Part shown: in pieces, positions 33,122 to 45,318 of the stretch | Layout of the letters: every line of letters begins with the position of its first letter | Position numbering within the stretch: the first letter of the stretch is position 1 | Notes under the pieces: model-generated | What the model was told of the DNA's origin: nothing | Databases searched by the model: none | The model's input: the letters and a program-made list of their open reading frames with translations, nothing else | Source of the DNA: Heracleum sosnowskyi | Lineage: Eukaryota > Streptophyta > Magnoliopsida > Apiales > Apiaceae | Direction: 5' to 3' | DNA: 64,000 bases | Assembly: GCA_030848705.1 (NCBI GenBank) | Contig: CM061243.1 | Coordinates: 114,972,674 to 115,036,673 of the forward strand | Program-made: the position numbers and the translations under genes

Positions 33122-36100
33122 TCAGTCCATTCCGATCTCACCTTCTTCAATCATTGGATCGGAGTTAGCAGCTTGATAATCAATCACAGATAGATAGTGC
33201 AGTGGTTCTCCAGGTTTAAGGATTGCTCCTTGGATGTGTCTTCCAATATATTCAACCTCTTGACCCACTCCAGCCCATAACCATGCAATGTTAACATCTT
33301 TCTTGTTTAGCTTTGGCATGTTTGGCAGTCTGGTATGCACTTCTAATCCTCTTTCCACTCTTTTCCTATAGTAAGGAACATTCTCCATTAGAAATCTTCT
33401 AAGAGTGTCTGCTGCTTTGTCCTTCTCCGTTGATGAGAATCCAGTGGATCTAAGATACTTCTCAACTGAGATTAGATAGTTGCTTGGGTAGTCTCTCAGT
33501 TTGTCCTCAGCCAAATAACAGATTCTGAACAAGTCATTCGTCATGAATCTAACCATTGGGGGATCTTCAGTAATCTCTGGACCGACTTTCATCATGATCT
33601 CCTTAACATGCTCACAGAGCATTTCATTTAGCCTTGTAGTTCTTTGGATCTTGATGAGTATAGCCTGCAATTCTGTATATGTCCTCTGTTCTAAAAACTT
33701 AGTGGAAATCACAAATGTACCTTTCTCCAGAAAACTGATTAATAAGCTCCAGGAACCATTTGCTTTAACCCCAGCATTCAGACAGATTATAGAGCTTCTC
33801 AGTTCTTTGAAGTAAGTCTGATCTTCAAGATTAGCACTTCTGATGTCCTAAATAATAACTTCCACCTCAGCATTGTCGTTGACTTCTAATCCTTCTTCAA
33901 CTCCGCAAAAGGTTTTGTAAGCCATTTCCCATTCAGTACCATCTTTCTTTGCCAGATCTATCATCTTCTTCTTCCTCACTTCATTATACACTTTGAATCT
34001 CTTCAGTTTTTCACTCCTCAGAATTGCTTGCTGTTTCTCTTTCTCAGCTTGCCTGGCATCTACTGCAGCTCTCTGAGCTCTTACAGCTTCCAAGGGAGCT
34101 TCTTCTTCTGGTGATAGAGAATTTGCTTCTTCTTCCATAATATCCTCCCAGATTGGATGTTCAATGGGCTCTGGATAATATGGCTCATGCTCCTCTTGAT
34201 TAGGTTGCTCATGCATGACCTCAAATTCCTCTTCACTCTCCTTCTCTTTTTCTACAAGTTCCTCTATCCAGTACTGTCTGATAGGAATAGCTTCAACTGT
34301 CTCCCAAACTCCCCATCCATCCTTAGGCTTCTCTTTCTCCCCTTCTCCAACTTTCTCCCCCTTAGTTGAGGAATCCTCGATAAAAGCATCCTCAGCATAG
34401 AAGGTAGTAGAAGGATCAGGTTGCTGATTTGAAGGACCAGGTTGGCTAGTTTGTTGGTTCTTCAGCATAGTCCATATCGACTGTACTCCATCACTTTGAT
34501 TTTCCATGAAATCTAGCAGATCCTTATTCATCTCTTGCATAGAAGCCAGCTTCAGGTCAAAGTCATCCAATCTGGAGTTGGTAGTCTTCTCAATCTTGTC
34601 CAATCTCTGGTTCAGCTTAGACTCCACTCTAGAAAGGGTGTTCATTGCATCTTTTACCCTAGCTTGACCATCCCGGATAACCAGAACGTCTTCTTTCAAA
34701 GCTTCTTGTCCTTGTTGCAAAGCATCCACTTCATTCATGAAACCATCTTTAAGTTCCTTTACGTCCGTCCTCATCTCGATCAGTTCGTCCATAGCTTCCT
34801 TCTTTAAGGAGTCCACTGCCTGCTTCGTACCTGTTATAGTGCCAGATGCACTGCCAATGACCCTGAATGTTCTTCTGGAATCAGCTGCAGCCAAGTCAAC
34901 CTTCTCTTGAATAGTCTTTAAAGAAGCATTGGCTTGACTAGAGGAGATCCCTTGGTCAAAGGAAGGTCGCAGTGGAACCTTGAATAGTGGATTTCCTTCT
35001 TTGTCACGAACTGTCATCTCCTTGAGGGTAGATTGAACTTGTAGCTCTCTTTCTGTCGGTAACAGCAAATCATGAATATTAGGTAGGGTTAGGGTGTCAC
35101 TCCTCACATTTGGCTCTGGGTGTACACTCAACGTTTCTGTCGGTGTTTGAATCATTTTTCCTTTCCCACTCAGGCCAGGTGTAAGTGTTTTTGTTTCACT
35201 CAAATCCTTTGTGCTGATTGTACCTGCAGAAGAAAACACCGTAGCCGTCCTTAAGGAGGTCACCGGTGGTGCAATGGGGCTTCACAAGTCCCCGTCCTTG
35301 GATAAACCAAGTTGCTGATCATCCTTAGATGATATATCCTTTGTAGGATCTAGAGTTTGAATCTCTAGGGGGTTAGAAACAGGCTCTTTTAACAGCAGAG
35401 ATCCCGAATCTTCCCCGATAGTCTGTGAAGACTTTACCTCAGTTGACTCCTCAATAATAAGTGATTCATTGTCAACGAGTTGCCGATCTGCACCTACGTC
35501 AGACCCTTTACCCGCAGGATCCAGATATGTTCCATCTGGGGAGGTAGACAATGACCCTTTAGATTGTGCATTTAGGTCAAAGCCTTCTCTCGACGTCTGT
35601 GAAGACCCTTGGTTCTTAGAACCTTCAACCAGTGAACCTGACCGTAATATGGTCGGAACACCAGTTGCTTCCGTCAATTCTTCCTTACCTGATTGAGCTA
35701 ATGGTTCAGATATAGCTTTCGTTAGCGTAGCCCAATCAGCATCAGAAAAATCAATAAAGGGCGCTTTGGAAGTTTGAAATAAAGTATCAACAGTTGCCTC
35801 GGTTTCTGTTCGTCTCCTTTTAGAGGAAGGCAGAGCTGCTGTTGAAGGGTGTATCTCCTTATGTGGTGCTGCTAAGGCACTATCTCCCTCTACACTCACG
35901 GATGTCTGAATATTGGGTATAGGAGGGGAAGGAGGTTCGTTTATGGTTTCATTTGGCTCTTCCAAAGGCTCTTCGACCGTGGTTAGAGGTTGTGGGTTTG
36001 CAACCTCCTTGTCAGGAATGGCCACTAAGGGCTCTGGATCAACATCCATAGGTTGTGGTTCAGGAGCCAGTTCAGGTTCAGGAATGTTACCTTGATTTAC

Positions 36101-36925
36101 CTGTTCCCCTGGGGGTAGAAGTGGTAGGAGCACCGTTCTTAGATATTCAGTGAGAACAGTGGGTACCCCTGGAAGATAGTTGTTCTTCCGTATTAGAGCG
36201 GTTATAGCATTGCTCTTCATCTTCATACAATCCTGGTTCTCCTCGCCATCAAATATCTCCCGTTCATCATCTGTTAAGACATCATTGAGAATTAGCTGTA
36301 GGAACCTAGGATAGAAACAAAGCACATCATCTATGCATGTTCTTTCATCCAGTGGTCCCATGCATATCATTACTTGATCAATCAGTAACCGTCCAATGTT
36401 AATATGCCTATTGTTGGCAATGGCAAACCCTATCTTTTGAAGGAATAAGGGAATACCATGCAGATTTGTTAGCTTGGCAGTAAAAACATGGATTAGGGTA
36501 TGAAAGAAAAAGTTCCATGCTTTTGGCAAGTAATGCTTAAGGAACTCTCCCACAAAGAAGTTAGGTTGTTGACTTCTAATGAGAGTGAAGAAAGCATGTA
36601 TCTCCTCAGTTGTGGGATCCGGAACAAGGTTTTCTGTAGGAAAATGTAAGATTCGATTAAAATCATGTTCCATCACCCTTATTGTTCTGCCCCCCGGCAC
36701 AACAAAACTGAAGGACCTTATGTTATTCTCACTTGTATCCGTGGCGGTTGTGTACAACGCAGTCAATTGATCGATGCAAAGGACCACGGGAGTACTCACA
36801 TCATATGCCACTAATGAACGTGTGTTCAAAAACTCTGCCCATGCACGAAACTGTAAGTTCGTTATGGATTGCATGTTTTGAAACGAGACATGATTAGTTT
36901 TGGTAATAATAAATTCTCCAGCCAT
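33122..36925 (-). pseudogene. Element 2 third ORF (env-like position) with two in-frame stops
   Basis: ATG at 36925 (MAGEFIITKTNHVSF). The N-terminal domain has PKAWNFFFHTLIHVF, equivalent to KEWNFFF in element 1. A Pro/Glu-rich linker follows, then TGA at 35282, a coiled-coil middle (around 34550-34900, VDSLKKEAMDELIEMRTDVK), TAG at 33848, and a C-terminal part ending EEGEIGMD. The frame is the same throughout, so only two point changes break about 1,270 codons. No membrane anchor is evident. The contrast with intact gag and pol suggests weaker selection on this ORF, or an original smaller product. Confidence 0.75.
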
Positions 36926-38388
36926 TTTAAAATTTCCAGAAAATTTAAATAAACCCAAAACTAATTTTACTTTTAAATTAATTAATTATTTCTAATTAAT
37001 CAAACCCTAGAACAAAAGTACCCCTTTTAAATCTTAGAAACACCTTAACCAAGAACAATTCCCAAAAGTAAGAACCCTAAGTTGTACTTTGATAACTTTC
37101 GAATTAATTCCAAACTTAAGAAATAAATTGTTTGAACAATTCGATCTAAAGCAAGTTCTGTATTATCAAATTACTAAGGTCCAGAAATCAGTTTCGATGG
37201 TTTCTCTTAAAACTGAATAAAGAACCAAAAGAACACTAATCCACAACAGTTTCACGGTTAAAATGAAATAACTGTGGTAAAAATGGATTCTTGAAGGTGA
37301 ATATCAGTTGAAAAGATCAAGAAACTATCGAGTATTTCTTGTTTTTGGCTGTGTGTACTTTGTAAGTATATTGTAAAACTCTTAGATCTGTGAATGAAAC
37401 AAAAAGAAACGTCTAAGGCAAACTTTTATACTCACTGTACTTACAGGGGTATTTTAGTCCTTTCTAGTTCGATAGATTTAAAAGTGTACTATCGATGGTT
37501 TTCTTAGAGGGGCAATAGAGTCAAAAGGACTTCGATGGTTTTCTTTTTGGAAAACTATCGAAGTAGATTTCTTTGAATTTCAACAGACTCTATAGAAAAC
37601 TATCGAATGTCTTTTTCTTTTAAAAAATCCAAAACTATCGAAGTATTTATTTAGAAAATCTATCGAGAATTTAAATATTACACTAGTTAAATTCCATTCG
37701 ATATATTTTCTCTTGAATTTCAAAATCTATCGAGAATTTAAATATAGAATTAATTAAATTCACTTCGATATTTTTTAAAATTATTCTAAAAAACTATCGA
37801 GAATTGTTTTCGATAGTTTTTCCTTTTCCTTTTCAAAAACTATCGAAACTTAATTTCGATAAATTTATCTATGTACTTGAAAAACTATCGAATTTCCTAA
37901 ATTCGATATTTTTTGCTTCTTTTCCAATTCTTAAAACCTGTTCATGTTCTAAAAATCAGAATTTTTTATTTCCTGTCTAGTTTTAATTCTACTAAATCTT
38001 TTCAAATTTACCAAAATCAATTCTTAACAGAAAATTCACAATTTTCTTAGAATAAAATCAATTAAATATCATTGAGTGATATTAACCAATTTAAAATCTA
38101 ATCAATTATGTTGCATCAATCTACAATGTTAAAAACAAAGCAAATTAATTCAAATTAAATAAATGCTTGAATATTTAGAACAAATATTAGCACTTAAATA
38201 ATTTTTAGAATTAATAACCAATTAAATGCCAGAAGATATATCATCCATAATTATGACATAAAATTAGTACAATAATCCTAACTACGAGAATTGCTCCAGA
38301 AAATAAACTCACGAGTCCTAAGGATATAGAAATTCTTAAACTCATGTATTTACCAGGACTATCTGCAGTTACTGACTTCTAATTAAAA
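36926..38388 (-). other. AT-rich spacer between pol and third ORF of element 2
   Basis: 1.46 kb without a gene. The word CTATCGA (often AAAACTATCGAA) and its reverse TCGATAG occur about a dozen times between 37320 and 37920, in both orientations, giving many potential short hairpins. Similar words occur in this element's LTR. Confidence 0.7.
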
Positions 38389-41300
38389 TCAATTAGAAAG
38401 ATTTAACATCCCAAGTTCACCAACCAGCTTATTGAAAGTGGATTCATCAAGCGGTTTAGTAAAGATGTCTGCAATTTGATCCTCTGTGGGTACAAAATGT
38501 AACTCCACAGTTCCATTCATGACATGCTCTCGGATAAAATGATACCTGATGTCGATATGCTTCGTCCTCGAGTGTTGCACTGGGTTGTTTGAGATTGCTA
38601 TGGCACTTGTGTTGTCGCAAAATATTGGAATCTTTGTCAACAAAAGTCCATAGTCACGGAGTTGGTTTCTCATCCACAAGATCTGAGCACAACAGCTTCC
38701 AGCAGCAATGTATTCAGCCTCAGCTGTTGATGTGGAAACTGAATGCTGCTTCTTGCTATACCAGGAAACTAACCCTCTTCCAAGAAACTGACAGCTTCCT
38801 GAAGTACTCTTCCGATCAATCTTACAACCTGCAAAATCAGAGTCTGTGTATCCAATAAGATCAAATCCTGTATCTTTAGGGTACCAAATTCCAAGATTTG
38901 GGGTCCCCTTAAGATATCTAAATATTTGCTTAACAGCTATTAGATGAGATTCTTTAGGATCAGATTGAAATCTAGCACACAAGCATGTTGCAAACATTAT
39001 ATCTGGTCTACTTGCAGTGAGATAAAGTAATGAGACTATCATACCTCTGTAGCCTGTGATGTCAACCTTCTTACCAGTTTCATCCTTATCAAGCTTAGTG
39101 GCAGTTGGCATAGGAGTCTTTGCCGCAGATGAGTCTTCCATTTGATATTTCTTAAGAAGATCCTTGATGTACTTGGACTGACAAATGAATATACCATCTT
39201 GTCTTTGGTATACTTGCAGTCCAAGGAAGAATGACAATTCACCCATCATGCTCATTTCATAACGACTCTGCATTAACTTAGCAAATCTCTTGCATAGATC
39301 ATCATTAGTAGAACCAAATATTATGTCATCAACATATACTTGCACCAATATCAAATCATTTTTATGCTTTTTGACAAAGAGAGTTTTGTCTACAACACCT
39401 CTTGTAAAATCATTTTCAAGTAAGAATTCAGAGAGAGTGTCATACCATGTCCTTGGAGCTTGTTTGAGTCCGTAGAGAGCTTTGAATAGAAAGTACACAA
39501 AGTCTGCCAGTTTTGAATCCTCAAAACCTGGAGGTTGTTCCACATACACTTCTTCTTCTAACTCCCCGTTCAGAAAAGCACTCTTCACATCCATTTGATA
39601 TACCTTGTAATTGGAATGTGCAGTAAATGCCAGAAACATTCTGATGGCCTCAAGTCTTGCTACTGGTGCATAGGTTTCATCATAATCTATACCCTCTTCT
39701 TGAGAGTAACCTTTAGCAACCAGTCTGGCTTTGTTTCTCGTTACAATGCCATCTTCGTCCAACTTATTTCTGAATACCCATCGTGTTCCAATAACAGATT
39801 TTCCCTTAGGCCTGGGTACCAGCTTCCAAACTTTTTGCCTTTCAAACTGATTGAGTTCCTCTTGCATAGCAATCACCCAATCTGGATCATCTAGAGCATC
39901 TTCAACTTTCTTAGGTTCTGTTTCTGAAAGAAACCCAGAATAGTGACATTCATTTTGTGATGTTCTCCTAGTTCTCACTCCTGTGTCCGGATCACCAATG
40001 ATCAAGTGAAAGGGATGATCTCTATTCCATACCCTTTGTCTTGGCAGATGCGATCTTGATGATTCTCCTTGTTCTAGATGTTGTGGAGTGTGACTAGTTG
40101 ATCCTTCTCCTGCTCCCCCTGAGTTGTTGACGGTTTGATCTGATGATTCTGTTGACTGACTAGTGGATCCTGTAGAATGTTGAGGATCTCCACTTTGGTC
40201 ACCACTTTGTCCAGAATCATTATCATTATGATTATTATTAATGACTGTAACAACTTCGGGTACTTCTTCATTGTCAGAGAGATCTCCTGATAGATTTTCA
40301 AATACCAAGGATTCAGAGTTCTCTCCAGTTTGCAGGCTTGGTCTTTTGGTGTCGTCAAATGTTACATTAAAGCTTTCCAACACCTTCTTATCTTCAATCA
40401 CATATACCCTGAAAGCCTTAGATTTCAGAGAATAGCCCAGAAAAATGCCTTCATCTGCTTTGGCATCAAACTTGCCAAGATGTCCTCCATCTTTAAGTAC
40501 AAAGCACTTTGCACCAAACACATGAAAGTACTTCAGTGTTGGTTTCTTGTTGGCCATTAACTCATACGGAGTCTTTTCATGATCTTTGTTGATAAGGGTT
40601 CGATTCTGAGTGTAGCAAGCTGTATTCACTGCTTCAGCCCAAAAGTAAGTGGGAAGTTTTGATTCACTCAACATGGTCCTTGCTGCTTCAACCAAGGTCC
40701 TGTTCTTCCTTTCCACTACTCCATTCTGTTGAGGAGTTCTTGGTGCTGAAAACTGTCTTGATATTCCTTTCTCTGAGCAGAAATCATTTAGAACTGCATT
40801 CTTGAATTCAGTTCCATTGTCTGATCTGATTGTCCGCACAGGTAGCTTAGCTTCCACTTCTATCTTCTTGATGTGATCAATGATTAGTTGTGTTGCTTCA
40901 TCCTTTGTTTGTATGAACAACACCCACGTGTACTTGGAGTAGTCATCCACCATCACCAATGCATATCTGTTTCTTGAAAGTGACATAACATTAACTGGAC
41001 CAAATAAATCCATATGAATCAGCTGTAATGGTTCAGTAATGCTTGTCATTCCTTTGCTTCCATGTGATGCTTTCTTCGACTTTCCCTTTTCAAATGCTTC
41101 ACATAGTCCCTCCTGATTGAATTCCATCAGGGGCAACCCTCTCACTAACTCTCTCTTTACCAAAGAGTTCATAGTTTTGAAGTTCAGATATGAGAGCTTC
41201 TTGTGCCATAGCCAACTTTGTTCTGAAGATGCCTTTGCATAGAAACATGTAACTTCTCCTTCACTGGTAGAACTTAAGTCAGCTATAAAAAATTTTCCTT

Positions 41301-41637
41301 TTCTCACTCCCAGTAGAGTAAGCTTCTCATCCTTCCTGTTGGTGATCAAGCACTTGTCCTTTCTGAAATCTACATTGTAGCCTTTATCACAGAACTGACT
41401 GATACTTAGAAGATTGTGCTTTAATCCTTTAACAAGAGAGATGTTCTCAATGATGACATTTCCAGCTTTCAATTTACCATATCCCGTAGTGAATCCTTTG
41501 CTGTCATCTCCAAAGGTTACAATCGGGCCGGTCTTCTTAACCACCTCTGTAAGCAGGGACTCTTCACCTGTCATGTGTCTAGAACAACCACTATCCAGAA
41601 TCCACACAACCTTTGAGCTTTTAACCTTACCCTGCAA
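38389..41637 (-). CDS. Element 2 pol, 1,082-residue open frame
   Basis: Protease [13 protein letters not shown]; integrase core [46 protein letters not shown] and [10 protein letters not shown]; RNase [22 protein letters not shown] and FCDNTSAIA; it ends [10 protein letters not shown]. All catalytic boxes are present and there is no stop. However, the N-terminal zinc site of integrase reads HKKLSYLNF (second His is Tyr) and CEAFEKGK (second Cys is Phe), where element 1 keeps His and Cys. Integration activity is therefore doubtful. The frame differs from gag and begins after a splice-acceptor-like TGATTGCAG. Confidence 0.9.
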   Translation of the reverse strand: MQGKVKSSKVVWILDSGCSRHMTGEESLLTEVVKKTGPIVTFGDDSKGFTTGYGKLKAGNVIIENISLVKGLKHNLLSISQFCDKGYNVDFRKDKCLITNRKDEKLTLLGVRKGKFFIADLSSTSEGEVTCFYAKASSEQSWLWHKKLSYLNFKTMNSLVKRELVRGLPLMEFNQEGLCEAFEKGKSKKASHGSKGMTSITEPLQLIHMDLFGPVNVMSLSRNRYALVMVDDYSKYTWVLFIQTKDEATQLIIDHIKKIEVEAKLPVRTIRSDNGTEFKNAVLNDFCSEKGISRQFSAPRTPQQNGVVERKNRTLVEAARTMLSESKLPTYFWAEAVNTACYTQNRTLINKDHEKTPYELMANKKPTLKYFHVFGAKCFVLKDGGHLGKFDAKADEGIFLGYSLKSKAFRVYVIEDKKVLESFNVTFDDTKRPSLQTGENSESLVFENLSGDLSDNEEVPEVVTVINNNHNDNDSGQSGDQSGDPQHSTGSTSQSTESSDQTVNNSGGAGEGSTSHTPQHLEQGESSRSHLPRQRVWNRDHPFHLIIGDPDTGVRTRRTSQNECHYSGFLSETEPKKVEDALDDPDWVIAMQEELNQFERQKVWKLVPRPKGKSVIGTRWVFRNKLDEDGIVTRNKARLVAKGYSQEEGIDYDETYAPVARLEAIRMFLAFTAHSNYKVYQMDVKSAFLNGELEEEVYVEQPPGFEDSKLADFVYFLFKALYGLKQAPRTWYDTLSEFLLENDFTRGVVDKTLFVKKHKNDLILVQVYVDDIIFGSTNDDLCKRFAKLMQSRYEMSMMGELSFFLGLQVYQRQDGIFICQSKYIKDLLKKYQMEDSSAAKTPMPTATKLDKDETGKKVDITGYRGMIVSLLYLTASRPDIMFATCLCARFQSDPKESHLIAVKQIFRYLKGTPNLGIWYPKDTGFDLIGYTDSDFAGCKIDRKSTSGSCQFLGRGLVSWYSKKQHSVSTSTAEAEYIAAGSCCAQILWMRNQLRDYGLLLTKIPIFCDNTSAIAISNNPVQHSRTKHIDIRYHFIREHVMNGTVELHFVPTEDQIADIFTKPLDESTFNKLVGELGMLNLSN

Positions 41638-41648
41638 TCACAGATTGA

Positions 41649-44057
41649 TTAAGCGGACTTTGGTACCCAAAATTGTTTGGGTCCTGAAGGTTTAGATGAT
41701 TTAACAGGAGTAACATTCAATTTAGTCTTACCCTGTTTGATATTCATAGTATCTGTGGATTTAACATTACTAGTGCTATTGCTATTATCATTCATCAACT
41801 TAAAATAAGCATGCATGATGTTGTACTTACATAGCAAACACTCTTTCTTTCCACAGGGTTCATGAGTATCAGGCATGTCAGACATGTTATGCATTTCAGA
41901 AGTATTAGCAGTTTCTACTTTAACCTTTTTACATGCATGTGTAAGGTGTCCAGCAGAATTACAAATAGAGCACAACTTCCTAGATGCAATGGGAAAAGAT
42001 GAAACCAATTCCTGATTAACAATCTTCTTCTTCCCATTCCTGTTCTTTTTAACATTACTAACTAAGGAACCTACTTCAGTTTTAGGTAAATCAGGTTTAG
42101 GTAATTCATTTTTTACTGATTTCCTAGGCAACTTAGTCTTTACCTCTTTTTCCTTCAATAAATCCTCCTCAAGCAATTCTTGTCTAATGAAAAGATCATC
42201 CTCATTAAAGAGTGGTGGAAACGGCTTAACAAAAACTGGACAATCAACATTCTTAAGAACATGTGGAGTATTCCTTTTGACAACTGAAGGTGTCACGGGG
42301 AATTCCACAATCTTCTTACCAGCTTTCTTGTTATAGTCAAATCCTATAGCAGTTTTATTCTCTATGGCCTGAGTATCAATGATTTCCTTAGCCACTAGAG
42401 CGGAATTCTTAAAAGCATTCATCTTCAAATCTAGATTTGAAATCTGCTTCCTGAGGATAGTCTCTATCTCATCATTACACTTGACCTTGTTCTCTAAGTA
42501 CGCATTCTTTTGCTTAAGATCTTCTAATGTTACAGCTACAAGCTCTAGTTCTTCATTTTTAGATTCTAGCTTTTTAATCTTAAGAACTAGTTTAGCATTT
42601 TCCATTTCTGATGCTAGCATGCTTGTGTGTACATTAAACAATTCTACATTATGATCTTGCACAGTTTTCTTGTACTCAGAGTTAGACATATCAATTGTAG
42701 TTAAGATAGGTACCTGAGATGATTGTGGTGATTCCTCTGAAGAGTCACCCATTAGAGCAACATTTCCATATTCCTCCTCTTCATCCGAATCAGTATCATC
42801 CCAGTGCTTTCCCTCTGCTATATAAGCTTTCCCTTTCTGCTTTCCAGAGAATGCCTCCAATTGCTGTTTAAGCTTGGCATTCTCCTTCTTCAACTCATCA
42901 TAAGAATCCTTCTTTCCATAGACATCTTTCATGTCTCTTGCTTGACGAGGCTTCCGGCATTCAGTGGCGAAATGCCCTAACTCATTGCAGTTGTAGCATC
43001 TTGATTTGCTTCTATCAATCATGCCAGTCTTGTAGCCTCCCTTAAAGCCTGTACTAGGTGTATACTTGCTTTTCTGGAATCTGTTGGTTGAGCCCTTGAA
43101 CTTGTACTTAGGGTTTCTATTGAAACAAATATGACTAAACTTTGCAGCTAAGTACGCCATGGTTTTGTCTTCCATTTGCTCAAGCTCTTCTAGGGTGTAG
43201 TAAACACTTTCATCAACATCCAGATTCACAGAATCCATTTCAGCTTCTATTATCACCTCCTTTCCAGCTCTAGGGGTTTGAACCTGAATCTCAGAAGTTA
43301 TTGGTTCATCCACTACAAGTGCTGCTGATCTCACAAGTGCATTGTGCTTGTTCTCCACTGTCCCTGATCCGTAGATTATCACCCTTTGTTCCTGTTCCAT
43401 CTCATAGGTCTTCAACTTGCCATAGATCATCTCTAGTGGCATCTTTGTGAAGTCAATTCTTTCCCTTATGGATGATGACTTGTGTTCTACATGATGGGGC
43501 AGCGTCATCATGAACTTCTTGTTTGATTCTCTCAGTGGATAGGTCTTTCCTTTCATTGCCAATTCATTGAGAAGCTTAGTATATTTCTCAAAGACCTGAG
43601 TTATACTTTCTCCTGGCAGTGACCTAAACGCTTCATATTGAGAAGTCAGGATGTCCAATCTGTTTTCCTGAACGTCTTCAGTTCCTTCCATTATTAGGTT
43701 AATGGTATCCCACATATGTTTCCCGCTTGTACAGTTCATCAACTGATAGCTCATTTCCTTGTCTTCGGAGTCCGCCAATATCAACATTAAACCGGTGTCC
43801 AATCGAATCAGTTCTTTGTCAGAATCTGTAAATTCACTTATATCCTTAGGTTGGGTGCCTGAAGGAATCCGGCTACCATCAGGAGCTGTAGATTCACCAA
43901 CTGGTTTCATTGGTACAAACGGTCCGTTCTCTAATATGCCAATATACAACGGATTAGATGCCTTGATAAATAACAACATCTTCATCTTCCACAAACCGAA
44001 ATCATCTCTAGTAAACGGGGGAACTTTAATACCAGCGGTTGTCTTTGGAGCACTCAT
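41649..44057 (-). CDS. Element 2 gag, 802-residue open frame
   Basis: ATG at 44057 (MSAPKTTAGIKVPPF). Order: N-terminal gag core (DFGLWKMKMLLFI, LPHHVEHKSSS), zinc knuckle CYNCNELGHFATEC near the middle, a Lys/Glu-rich coiled coil (LVLKIKKLESKNEELELV), a second knuckle CSICNSAGHLTHAC, and a basic tail ending FWVPKSA. The long gag with two knuckles is typical of Sirevirus-type elements. It stops 12 bp before the pol open frame, which is in a different frame; pol must be made by frameshift, splicing or another recoding step. Confidence 0.9.
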   Translation of the reverse strand: MSAPKTTAGIKVPPFTRDDFGLWKMKMLLFIKASNPLYIGILENGPFVPMKPVGESTAPDGSRIPSGTQPKDISEFTDSDKELIRLDTGLMLILADSEDKEMSYQLMNCTSGKHMWDTINLIMEGTEDVQENRLDILTSQYEAFRSLPGESITQVFEKYTKLLNELAMKGKTYPLRESNKKFMMTLPHHVEHKSSSIRERIDFTKMPLEMIYGKLKTYEMEQEQRVIIYGSGTVENKHNALVRSAALVVDEPITSEIQVQTPRAGKEVIIEAEMDSVNLDVDESVYYTLEELEQMEDKTMAYLAAKFSHICFNRNPKYKFKGSTNRFQKSKYTPSTGFKGGYKTGMIDRSKSRCYNCNELGHFATECRKPRQARDMKDVYGKKDSYDELKKENAKLKQQLEAFSGKQKGKAYIAEGKHWDDTDSDEEEEYGNVALMGDSSEESPQSSQVPILTTIDMSNSEYKKTVQDHNVELFNVHTSMLASEMENAKLVLKIKKLESKNEELELVAVTLEDLKQKNAYLENKVKCNDEIETILRKQISNLDLKMNAFKNSALVAKEIIDTQAIENKTAIGFDYNKKAGKKIVEFPVTPSVVKRNTPHVLKNVDCPVFVKPFPPLFNEDDLFIRQELLEEDLLKEKEVKTKLPRKSVKNELPKPDLPKTEVGSLVSNVKKNRNGKKKIVNQELVSSFPIASRKLCSICNSAGHLTHACKKVKVETANTSEMHNMSDMPDTHEPCGKKECLLCKYNIMHAYFKLMNDNSNSTSNVKSTDTMNIKQGKTKLNVTPVKSSKPSGPKQFWVPKSA

Positions 44058-44204
44058 GGTTTCTGAAAATTTCAAATTGTTTAAAATTCAAGAAATTCCA
44101 ATTAAATGAAAAATTTTGAAAGTTAAAAAATTTGCTTCGAATTTTCACGCTACGTTTGGTTTTGGTCTCATTCACCGGATCTGATTTGTATATCAATCAA
44201 GTAG

Positions 44205-44218
44205 CTCTGATACCAATT
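44205..44218 (-). promoter_or_regulatory. Primer binding site of element 2
   Basis: GCTCTGATACCAAT, whose reverse complement ATTGGTATCAGAGC matches initiator tRNA-Met, lies directly inside the 5' LTR. Confidence 0.9.
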
Positions 44219-45318
44219 GTTAGGTCCAAAGTATCGTAGAAGGGGGGGTTGAATACGATACTCACAAATAATTCAATTTCGTTCGCGGATTAATCTTTCA
44301 GTTCTATAACGAAATCAAACACACCAAACCAAATCAAGTTTCGAGGAATATATCTTTTTATAAATATAAACCTCGAGGGGTGCTACAATTTCTAATCCGT
44401 AGATTAGCTTCAATGAGTTTAAGGTTACACAGATACAAAACAATGATCAAATTCTGAGCACTATTAATTCTCTGATAATTTCTCCGGCTCAGTTCTCTCT
44501 CTCAGTAATGTTTTTGTGTAGAATGCCTTAACTGAAGAAGACACTATCTTCTCTCGTATTAATTATAGACTTCTTTTGAAAAACCATCGAACCGAACTTG
44601 AAGAATGAATCCTGGCCGTTGGATCTTCATCAACCATATAAGACAAAACAAACTTTTCACCTGCTCCTCTAATTTGAAAACTATCGAATGGTAAAGTTAA
44701 TATTCCATTTGATGGTTTTTATTAAAATCTATCGAATGAAACATTAATTAACATTAGTTTTCAATAACTCTCATTCGATGGTTTTCTAAATAGAAAAACC
44801 ATCGAATACTTTTCTTGTCCTTGTCCTTTTAGAAAAGCTCCTGTGTACCAGGGTGTTTAAGTTTTAGACTGTGTCAATTTTTTTCTGAGACGATAAAACA
44901 ACCTGATCTTTTTAAGTGCCGTCACCTAGTGCAACTGGTCTGGTTCACAGATGAATAACACTTGATCAATTCTTCTTTTATGTCTTCAATTCAGTGCTGC
45001 TGATAAGTCCCTTGTCGTTCTGGTTGCTTCGATTAAATCACTGGAATCCCGTGGTGCTTAACCCTAAATCATTCACATACTTCTGTCGTCTTGAAAGTCT
45101 TGTTGCTTTCGCTATCACTGAGGCTTGAACATTTTCATGAACTTCTTTCCGTGACCTGTTTACGGAGTTCAAGAATACATAACGTACTTTGATTTTTTGA
45201 GTTTACCTTTTCTTCTTTGATTCTGGATTCCTGTGCTTCTGTTAATATTATTGTCTGTCTTGTCCTTTGTTGAGTTGTAGTTATCTCTTTTACATCTTAT
45301 GTTACATTATGCTTTATA
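44219..45318 (-). repeat. 5' LTR of element 2
   Basis: Near-identical to 31782-32887. Its plus-strand end is GCTTTATA rather than GCTTTACA, so the terminal CA has become TA, presumably by a C-to-T change after insertion. Confidence 0.92.

Larger units (their letters stand above)
31782..45318 (-). mobile_element. Sirevirus-type copia element 2, youngest and nearly complete
   Basis: LTRs at 31782-32887 and 44219-45318 are near-identical. Flanks are GAACT (31777-31781) and GAACC (45319-45323), a 5-bp duplication with one change; dropping one copy makes the third ORF of element 1 continuous. Minus-strand order: 5' LTR, tRNA-Met PBS, gag, pol, AT-rich spacer, third ORF, purine tract, 3' LTR. gag and pol are uninterrupted; the third ORF has two stops, and the integrase zinc site is damaged. 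High LTR identity implies recent insertion. Confidence 0.93.
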
